Part shown: piece after piece, positions 23,725-30,817 of the stretch
Layout: each line of letters opens with the position of its first letter
Position numbering within the stretch: the first letter of the stretch is position 1
From: Parachlorella kessleri
Lineage: Eukaryota; Chlorophyta; Trebouxiophyceae; Chlorellales; Chlorellaceae
Direction of reading: 5' to 3'
Assembly (NCBI GenBank): GCA_001598975.1
Contig: BBXU01000690.1
Location: 1-30,817 of the forward strand
DNA length: 30,817 bases
The notes under the pieces: model-generated
What the model was told of the DNA's origin: nothing
Database searches by the model: none
The model's input: the letters and a program-made list of their open reading frames with translations, nothing else
Program-made: the position numbers and the translations under genes

Positions 23725-25531
23725 TTAGGCAGCCTTCTTCTCCACGTCCCACTTACCAGCATACTCGCCCGACCGCCGGCGGCCAAGCTTGTTGTCAAAG
23801 GTACGGAACCAGGCGTTGTAGCCGCCCCTACGGGAATGAGGAGCGATGTTCTTAGGCGCACAGCCAAGATGCCGCCACGAAGAGGAGCACCAGCAGTTCG
23901 CAACAACCGCCGCCCGGGAAAGACACGGCATGGCAGGGTTGAATCTCAGGCACGACCTATGTCCATGCTTTCCGTCGCCTGGCACAGCTGATAAGAGACA
24001 GTGAGCCGGTAACCTGGCTTCATTGTTGCAACTCCCTTTAAGGGCAACTTTGCAGGGACCATGATGCACACTCACATACCACACTGGCAGATCCACACCA
24101 GTAGATTCCGCTGGGCAAGTATGGGACACAAGCCCAGCTTGGCACTCGCACTGACCAGGCGGATGCCGCTGACGCATCCCACTCCACAGCACGCCCCTTG
24201 CCTCAGGTCCCCCGCGCAAGCAGCAGGCATCCCTAGCAGTGTGCGCTGCACACTCACTTGAGCCCCACGATGTTCACATAGCCAGCCTCGTCGAGCATTT
24301 CAAGCGCATCAATGGAGTATGCCGTGCCGTTGGAGCAAGCCACCAGCAGCTTGGCAGCGTCCTTGTTAGGGAACCGCTTCTCCACCTGCAACATAGCACA
24401 CCTCCTCCACTGATCCACCCCGCAGCGTACCAGCAAAACGTCAGTGCGTAGCTACACATCTCCCGCCTGTACTATATGCCACCACAGACATGACCACACT
24501 GTCAACGATTGTCCACCAAGTAACCCCTCCCACAGACTAGCTGGCACAGCCCAGACGCAGCCAGGTATCCCGCCCCACAAGGGCACGCCGCCCGGGCCAG
24601 TGACCCACATGCCCGCGCATTGCCAGAGTTGCTTGTCAAAGGCCCAACCCTGCGAGGCCTCCCCAGGGCGCGCACCATGGCAATGAAGTCTGGGTTGTCC
24701 TCCTTCACCACCTCCTTCTTCCTCTCCTGAGCGTTATACACCCGCCTGGCGTTGACCAGCGGGATGTTCACGCTGCCCTTCACCTTGCCCACTTCATCGT
24801 ACTCCAGCTTCGACCGCACATCCAGGTAGACATACCCGTTCTCATACAGCACCTGCAGGCAACAGCAGCGGCGAGGTCAAGCGAGTACTGACTGGCGGGG
24901 GCCCAGGTACGCCAGGGCCGCAGCTCAGCTGGAAGACTGAAGCCACAGTTGCACTGTTTCGTAAATGCGTAAATGCCTTACGCCTTCCTAAGCATGTTAC
25001 AGCACTGCGTAACCCATGGGCCCAAACAGCATACCCCCCACCCCCCCACCGCCCCCCCCCCCCAAAACCCGGCTGTTCCCATGGCGTCTGCGGACTGTCC
25101 TGGGATGTCAACCATAGGTACTCCCAGCTACTTACCCTCGCCTCTTCTACGTTGGCCACGCCCTTGTCTGGGAACTCTGCCAGCGTCTCCTCCACAAACT
25201 GCACGCAGCAGGCCCAGAAACTTCCACCTAGGTCATGAAAATGCTACTGTCCCCCCATTGTACCAATATACCCTTGCATCTCCCTTTGTGCCGGCCCAAA
25301 CGGCATTTGGGGGAAAGTACGAGACCGTGCCACATCTCTTCCCTAGTCGCAGAGATTTACCTCTGGATCAGGCCACTCTCGAATCATTGCCTGTACTTGC
25401 AGCCCCATTGGCCGCCTAAGAGCTGCCTTCCCGGCTTTAAAGGGGGCGTAGGCGATCCGAGCCCTGGACGCCAGGCACTGCCTCTGGAGAGAGGCCACCG
25501 GCATGTGCGCTGTTAAGCAATTTGCACGCAT
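23725..25531 (-). CDS. Rhodanese-like domain protein, plastid-type (213 aa), complete
   Basis: Five exons keep one frame: 25531-25361, 25198-25136, 24852-24676, 24385-24258, 23827-23725. The start MRANCLTAHMPVASLQRQCL is Arg/Ala/Ser-rich and lacks acidic residues, as in a chloroplast transit peptide. The mature part reads FVEETLAEFPDKGV, then a rhodanese fold: NGYVYLDVRSKLEYDEVGKV (the DVR/E-hairpin region), KGSVNIPL, and LLVACSNGTAYSIDALEML containing the candidate catalytic Cys. The C-terminal YVNIVGLKGGYNAWFRTFDN with KLGRRRSGEYAGKW resembles plastid plant rhodaneses (STR14 group). The active loop CSNGTAYS lacks the Arg of classical CxxxxR sulfurtransferase loops, so sulfur transfer from thiosulfate is uncertain and the function could be regulatory. 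The gene is convergent with JMJD7 and divergent from the methylase gene at 25945. Confidence 0.9.
25025..25075. repeat. C-rich low-complexity tract in a rhodanese intron
   Basis: A run of cytosines broken by a few A and G bases lies in the intron between exons 2 and 3 of the rhodanese gene; on the sense strand it is G-rich. It could form G-quadruplex-like structure in the pre-mRNA. Long C runs are also prone to sequencing error. Confidence 0.7.
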
Positions 25532-25944
25532 CCTGGCCCAAAACAATGCGACAGTGCACTTGCAAAGCGTCCAATGTCAATCGAAGAGTGAATGTCTGGT
25601 GCAAGGAGTTCTATAGGAGTAGATGGGTTGGACCCGCCACCAGGCTGGACAAACTAAAAAGGGCTTCCCCGCTAGTCATGCACTTGCAAATCTTCAATCA
25701 AAAAGAGAGAGTGTTGCTATCGTACACAGAGCGAGACTGTCTTGGCAACTGAAGGTTTGGGCATCTCGTGTATGCTCCGTCCCGTGTTGCATGGAGAACT
25801 TGTTGTGATTGCACTATGAATAATGCGAAACTTTTGATGGCCAGGCAGCTAGCACGTTGGGGCCACACGAGGCCTCCATGCCGCTACTTTGAGGTGTGCT
25901 TGCTGGCACTCTGAGTGGCGGAACTCCATCAAGGGCCAAGCACA
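25532..25944. other. Divergent intergenic region
   Basis: This region separates the divergent rhodanese (-) and methylase (+) genes and should hold both promoters. It is more AT-rich than its neighbours around 25660-25830. No motif or further gene could be supported. Confidence 0.45.
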
Positions 25945-27381
25945 ATGACTGGTACTCCCTCCTGTAGAATACTTATCACAAGGGCATCCAAGGCAGGCGC
26001 CAGCAAGCACGGTGCACCAGCGGAGCCAGAGGAGTGGCCTCCTTGCAAGCTAGTACAGCGCAGGTGCTTGTCCTCAAGCAACCTTCTTGCCTTGCATTGG
26101 TGGCCAAAATTTGCTGTTAAGAGCTTAAGGCAAGCCTACTGCAGGTTGCTGACAACACTGATAGTGAGCCACCATTATTTGAGCGACTTATGCAACATGC
26201 GCAGCTCACCCAAATAGCCCAGGAGTTATGGCACCATGTCTGCCGGCCTGGGGATACTGTGATAGATGCAACCTGTGGGAATGGTCATGACACTTTATTC
26301 CTTGCACGGACGGTGGGGCGGCCTGGGACCATCTATGCTTTCGATGTGCAGGTGAGCCCAGATGCTACGCAGAAGTGGAGATATCCTCGGTTGCAGCTGT
26401 GCTGGGAGACTTTGTGCGGACTGCAAAAACTGTGGCAGTTCATCTCGGTCTGCCTTACTGACGATATCTTGAACTGTGACTAAGGGATGCTCGCCAACTA
26501 TTTGCAGGAAAGTGCAATCTGTGCGACGCTGGCTAGATTAAGGAGCAGTTTGAAAGCAGAAGAGTTGCCAACATTGCATGTATTGCAACAATCTCATGCG
26601 ACTATGAAGGTAAATGCGGGCCCTTGCAATATGCATTTGCACTGTTTGAAGGCCTTTACCTACCTCTTGCCTTGTAGCACACTCGTGGCCCCTTGGTTTC
26701 ACAGTATCGCATCAAGGCGGTCAGCATGCTTTTCTGTCAATAGCGGGGACTGAGGGGATTTCCGCAGGAAGTCGTGGGCTGCAATAATGTTGCTAAGCTG
26801 GTCACGTTCAACCTGGGCTACTTGCCTGGCAGCGACAAGTCAATAACGACACAACGTGCCAGCACTTTGGCCGCTATGGAGGCAGCATGTGAGGTGCTGC
26901 GTCCTGGCGGCCTCTTATCCATATTGGCCTACACAGGTATGAAGGCAGCGAACAAGTGCTACTGCCGGCCAGGTTGGCTAGTTTCACAAGACCTGGCCAT
27001 TCAGGCTGCGTCAACCTTGGTTTAGCTGCTGGTCAGACACAAACTTGCAAGCTAGGGCGCATCAAGGCCTCAACCGGCTCTGCAGCCAGATGACAGTTGT
27101 TACACATATAGAGGTTTTTCAACTGACTTAAAAAGCTGACAAAGCAGTACAATTTGTGTTGGCATTTTATTGCACGACGCTAGGAACATTGTACTTGCGC
27201 AGGCCATGATGGCGGTCTGGAGGAGTACGAGGGAGTGCGACACCTGCTTACCAGCCTACCAAGCTCCAGCTGGGTGGTGTCGCATTTCCAGCTGCTCAAC
27301 CGCCACACTGCACCAATTTTGATGTTGGCCTGGAAGCAGGCCCAGGTACCGGAGCAGCAGCCGCAAGAGCAGCGGCGATAG
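25945..27381 (+). CDS. rRNA-methylase-family SAM methyltransferase (PF06962 type)
   Basis: Four firm exons join in frame: 26145-26351, 26508-26609, 26768-26936, 27203-27381. A leader exon, 25945-26052 (MTGTPSCRILITRAS, donor CTA|GTACAG), is a tentative choice because the frame before 26145 is closed by a TAA; with it the protein is 254 aa. The class I methyltransferase fold is clear: motif I DATCGNGHDTLFLA, then YAFDVQ, FNLGYLPGSDKSITT (motif IV region of this family), LRPGGLLSILAYTGHDGG and NRHTAPILMLAWK. Bacterial relatives (YtqB group) are annotated as putative rRNA methylases; a recognised substrate for the algal protein is not known to me. The leader is Arg/Ser/Ala-rich, so organelle import is a reasonable guess. 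The C-terminus ends in a Gln-rich tail (PEQQPQEQRR). Confidence 0.85.
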
Positions 27382-27633
27382 CAGCACCAGCAACAACAAG
27401 GATGATAGCACCTGGTAATAGTGAGAAGCAGCGGAGCAGTGGCGGTGGCATGCGAGGTAATGTTGAATCGGCACCGACAGCAGCTTAGGAGCTACAGCTG
27501 GGGCTGTATGGCTGTGGCATCATAGTGTCTGGCTGCCACGGTATTCCTCAGAACCACATGCCAGATGCTGGCGGCCTGGGTGGTGGGCTACCTATTCTGT
27601 TCTATATTACATCACACAGTAATGCATCTTCAG

Positions 27634-28301
27634 TTAGCTGGCAGCCATGCAGCTGCTCAGCCGCCCGAGCTGCTGCTCCAGCTGATCTGCCAGCGCACCC
27701 ATCAGCTGCAGCTTGGTGTCGTCCGCTTCGTGCGCCATGCTAATTCTGAGGCCTGTCAGCTCCTGCAGGATGATGCGCAGCAAGAGCCCTTATTAGCAAA
27801 CGCAATCCTTCCTATGTTAGCCGCTGTGATGTCTTCCTTGGGCTATGGAAAGGTTGCGGGGGCCGCTTACCTGCTTGTAGGCCTGCAGCATGCTTGCCAC
27901 CAGTTGTTCGCGCCCCGTGCTTGGCTGGCCACGTGACTGTGTGGTGGCGCTGCTTGCTGGGATGTAACCCTCGCCGCTGCAACTTTGGCAGGCCTTCTCC
28001 AGTTCGCGGTGCCCATACTGCGTTATGAGTATGCCTGAGCCCTGGCACGCATGGCAGACTGCCCCCAGGGCGGTAAACCTGGCATCATCTGCAGGCCACA
28101 TCTGCGCTTGAATATTGACTGATTGCCAGAGTTCGTTGGCAGCCGTGGATAGGAGGTGCTCGGGTACGACAACTTGGCAGCAGAACACTTGCCTGGTACG
28201 GAGCTAGTCACATTTGTGCTGCCCAGCCTTCCCTGGCTGTATTTCTGTCGCAGCTCCTCTACAAGCGCAGCATCCTCCCTGCTCAGCGACACCTCAGCCA
28301 T
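27634..28301 (-). CDS. Small DnaJ-type zinc-finger (two CxxCxGxG) coiled-coil protein, complete
   Basis: Three exons keep one frame (151 aa): 28301-28193, 28088-27871, 27762-27634. The first intron begins GCAAGT after CCAG and ends CCTGCAG, so it is a GC-AG intron; phase and frame both require it. The protein starts MAEVSLSREDAALVEELRQK (helical), has the motif pair CHACQGSG and CQSCSGEG about 22 residues apart, which could bind one zinc as in half of a DnaJ central domain, and ends in a heptad-rich helix (KLQLMGALADQLEQQLGRL). There is no J domain. Proteins with isolated CxxCxGxG pairs (for example the BSD2 group) act as chaperones or redox partners, but BSD2 has more motifs and a transit peptide, which I do not see here. 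A TGTAA on the minus strand (27611-27607) follows the stop by 23 bases. The gene is divergent from the proline-rich gene. Confidence 0.8.
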
Positions 28302-28672
28302 GCCAACAAACCGAAGTCGCAGACAAAAAGTTTGAGCCGCTTGCGTTGATGAATATATTCAACGGATCGTACAGCTTACAGGGTCAACAGGGTTGTAATA
28401 GTTAGTCATGATCCGTGAAAATGCGACCCCCGGACCGCTACAGCTGCGCTTTCCTGGCTGAAGGATTGATTGTGGAGGGCTTCCAGAGATGTAACCGTCC
28501 ACCAAGGCACGGTGCGCCTGTCATGACCAGGAACGTATTTAGTGAGGGCTTCGGAGCTCGTTTGACAGGGGCTAATAAGACAAACACTGTCTAGCGATTG
28601 AGTACAATATGGTAGCCTGCGCTCCAAGCCCTGGCCTGCCGGTCTGACAGTGCGACACCACCGGGCGAGCGC
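28302..28672. other. Divergent promoter region
   Basis: Some 370 bases lie between the start codons of the zinc-finger gene (-) and the proline-rich gene (+) and must contain both promoters. No TATA box or repeated motif stands out clearly. Confidence 0.45.
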
Positions 28673-30817
28673 ATGCCGACACACCAGCCAAGCTCCAGCT
28701 TGCAACCGCCAGTTCGGTCAGTCACTGAGGTTGGGAACCAACCCCAAGGCCGCTGGGCCGGACCACAGCCCATCCGGCTGTGGCAGCACCCCGAGGCCTG
28801 GCTGGTCACCTGGGCAGTGGCTGTGTGCCTGGTGGCTGTGACGGCAAACATAGCAGTGGGAGGTGAGTGGCGCATGCCAATATTAATCCGTCTGTCCTTG
28901 TCTGTTGTGCGCGCAATGTCTGAGTATCACTGCCCACTCATAGTGAGGGTAACAACACCTGTTGGCTAGCACCTGTTGCAGTGTCAAACAGCCACCGTAA
29001 CACGCCACGCCGTGCCAGCCTGGAGGGTTTCAGCAGGGGAGAGCCTCCTCTCACCCCGCCCCCACCTCCCCCCAGGGGGCCACCCCCGCCCGCGCCTCGG
29101 CCGCATGGCCCTCCACCACCAGGAGCATCGCCACCAGTGGCTCCCCCCACTCCCCAGCCGGCGGCAGCTAGGCTTGCCCCCCCTCCGGCAAGAGCTGCAG
29201 CGCTTGAGGCGACCCCGGCTCCAGCACCGGCAGTACAGGTGCCCGTCCCGCGGCCGCCCCCGCCGCCCACCTTCCTCCTGCACAGCCCGCCGCCCACAGT
29301 TCCTCGGCCGGCCCTGAGGCAGCCACCGCCTAGGCAACTCTCCCCGCCCTTGACTCCCCAGCCTGTGCGGGCACAGCCCATAGGTAGGAGGACACCCCCG
29401 CCCGCTCCCCCTCCCCCTCCCTCTGCCCCACCTCCCTTGGGCATCCCACCTCCGGGTGCGCTAAACGCTCCCCGCCCTGCACCGCCTCCTGTGCTCGACC
29501 CACCTACAAATGTGTCAAAGGCTCCTCCCGGTGTCCCTGTCTTGGCCCCCAGGCTCCTCTCCCCCAGCCCACTGGCTTCTGGCTTTGTAAGTGGCCCGCC
29601 TCCAAGGCCCCCCCTTCCCCCATTGCAACCCAGCCGCCCACCCACAGCTGTGCGCAGCCCCGATGTTGTCGCCGTCCAGCCCCTGAGCTCCCCCTCGCCC
29701 CCTGCGCCGCCCAGCCCATCCCTGGGCGCGGAAACCCCTCCCCCAAGCCTGGCTCTGCCTCCTGTGTCCACCTCCAACCCTCTCCCAAGCCTTGCACTGC
29801 AAGCTGTGCCTCTCAGCCCTCCCTTGGCTGTGGCCAGCCCTCCCCCAAGCGCAGCGTTGCCTTCCGGTCTTGCAAACCCGCTCTTAGGCTTTACCCCGCC
29901 ACCTTTGGTGTCCCTCCCGCCATCTTTTGTGTCCCTCCCAAGTCTGGCCCCTGCACCATCCCCCGCACTCACCAGCCCTGTGCCAGGTAGGCACGAAAGA
30001 TGCGGCTGTCGTTTAGTCAATATAGGCGCCCTTTGACTGTATGTTGGGCACCCTCTCCCCTTTTCAGCGGGCTAGCTGGTCTTGGTAACAGGTTCAGGTA
30101 GCATGGTTGATTGATCAAAGTCTTTGGCACCGTGCCTTAGAGGGGGTTGATAACTGGTTCCGTCCGCCGCTTGCGTGTAGCCATGGTCAGCTTTGCTACC
30201 TGCCACACTGTCAGGGTAGCAGTCTTAGGCCAGCTGCTGGTTGCTGCCGCCTGCAGGTTCACCCCTCCTGCCTGCGGAGCCATCCCCTACTCCACCACCC
30301 GCACCCCTACCACAGTCGTCACCTCTGGCTCCTGGGGCACCGCGAGGGTCACCACCCCAGCCACCCCTTCAGCTGCCACCTCCCTCCCCTTCCCCGGTGA
30401 AGCTGGCACCTCCTCCCCCACCACCCCCTGGACTTTCACCACCACCTCTGCCACTCATCCAATCTCCATCACCGCCTCCGCCTCCATCCCCCGAAGTTCA
30501 GCTACCCCCACCCCCACGTCCTGAACAGGTCTTGGACCCGCCCCCGCCCCCACCACCACCTTCCATCGAGCTCTCCCCGCCACCCCCGCCGCCGCCTGAC
30601 CTTCTCTCGCCACCACCCCCGCCGATGCCTGAGCTCCTCCCACCACCCCCGCCGCGACCTGTCCTTCTCTCGCCGCCACCCCCGCCGCAGCCTGAGCTCT
30701 CCCCACCACCCCCGCCATCGCCTGAGCTCTCTCCGCCGCCCCCGCCGCCTCCTGACCTCTCACCCCCACCGCCGCCGCCGTCTGACTTCTCTCCGCCACC
30801 CCCGCCGCCGTCACTTG
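28673..30817 (+). CDS. Membrane-anchored proline-rich extensin/HRGP-like protein (3' end outside window)
   Basis: Three exons are visible: 28673-28862, 28982-29986, and 30257 to the window edge, with donors GGAG|GTGAGT and CCAG|GTAGGC; all phases agree. The N-terminus (about 41 residues, Gln/Pro-rich) is followed by one hydrophobic segment (AWLVTWAVAVCLVAVTANIA), which would act as a signal anchor. After that almost everything is Pro/Ser/Ala/Leu, with PPPP blocks. Exon 3 becomes a regular array of roughly 10-12 residues, SPPPPPxPELS or PDLLSPPPPP, with more than six units before the window ends. Known analogues are algal hydroxyproline-rich wall glycoproteins; SPPPP blocks are sites of Hyp arabinosylation. 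An alternative is a formin-like protein, where proline runs form an FH1 region before an FH2 domain that would lie beyond the window; the sequence here cannot decide. Confidence 0.75.
30560..30817 (+). repeat. In-frame minisatellite coding SPPPPPxP(E/D)L units
   Basis: Units of about 30-36 bases built on TCTCCGCCACCCCCGCCG followed by NNNCCTGAGCTC repeat until the window ends. Each encodes a proline run closed by an acidic and an aliphatic residue (PEL or PDL). Unit length stays a multiple of three. Confidence 0.8.

Noticed and set aside
28938..30020. Long minus-strand glycine-rich frame
   Set aside because: It is the antisense of the proline-rich exon; CCN codons read backwards give Gly-rich frames without stops.

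Overview
The window looks like nuclear DNA of a green alga (core Chlorophyta, chlorophycean-like). The genes are dense and intron-rich, lie on both strands, and mostly have GT-AG introns of roughly 100-600 bp. Proteins carry Ala/Gln/Ser/Pro-rich inserts and CTG/CAG repeats are common. The algal polyadenylation signal TGTAA lies downstream of several stop codons, and several genes belong to plant/algal families (phototropin, CSP41a, a Rubisco-LSMT-type SET protein, a plastid-type rhodanese, an extensin-like wall protein). All gene models were assembled by hand from reading frames, splice signals, intron phase and remembered family motifs. Each multi-exon model given below keeps one open frame across its junctions.

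Layout. 1-4645 (+): 3' part of a phototropin-type AGCVIII kinase; the LOV domains would lie upstream of the window. 5427-6246 (+): small unrecognised protein with a tandemly duplicated exon start. 6768-10505 (-): complete ten-exon CSP41a with an unusual C-terminal extension. 10833-15858 (-): SET-domain/Rubisco-LSMT-like methyltransferase, 5' end unresolved, with one intron whose donor and acceptor regions are both tandemly repeated. 16207-16539 (+) and 16755-18243 (+): two unrecognised small proteins. 18813-22250 (+): JMJD7-type JmjC hydroxylase, about twice the length of the human protein because of low-complexity inserts. 22251-23724: no convincing gene. 23725-25531 (-): complete plastid-type rhodanese protein. 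25945-27381 (+): rRNA-methylase-family (PF06962 type) SAM methyltransferase. 27634-28301 (-): small protein with two CxxCxGxG motifs and a coiled coil. 28673-30817 (+): membrane-anchored proline-rich extensin/HRGP-like protein running off the window.

The genes do not form a pathway cluster. Several products are expected in the chloroplast (CSP41a, the SET methyltransferase, the rhodanese, perhaps the methylase), which is ordinary for an algal genome, and neighbours are arranged convergently or divergently rather than as operons. I did not find a new defence or mobile system. The most unusual features are at the RNA-processing level: a triplicated in-frame 3' splice site facing a multiplied 5' splice site in the SET gene, two GC-AG introns, an exon-start duplication, and a roughly 110-140 bp dispersed repeat present three times, twice inside introns.
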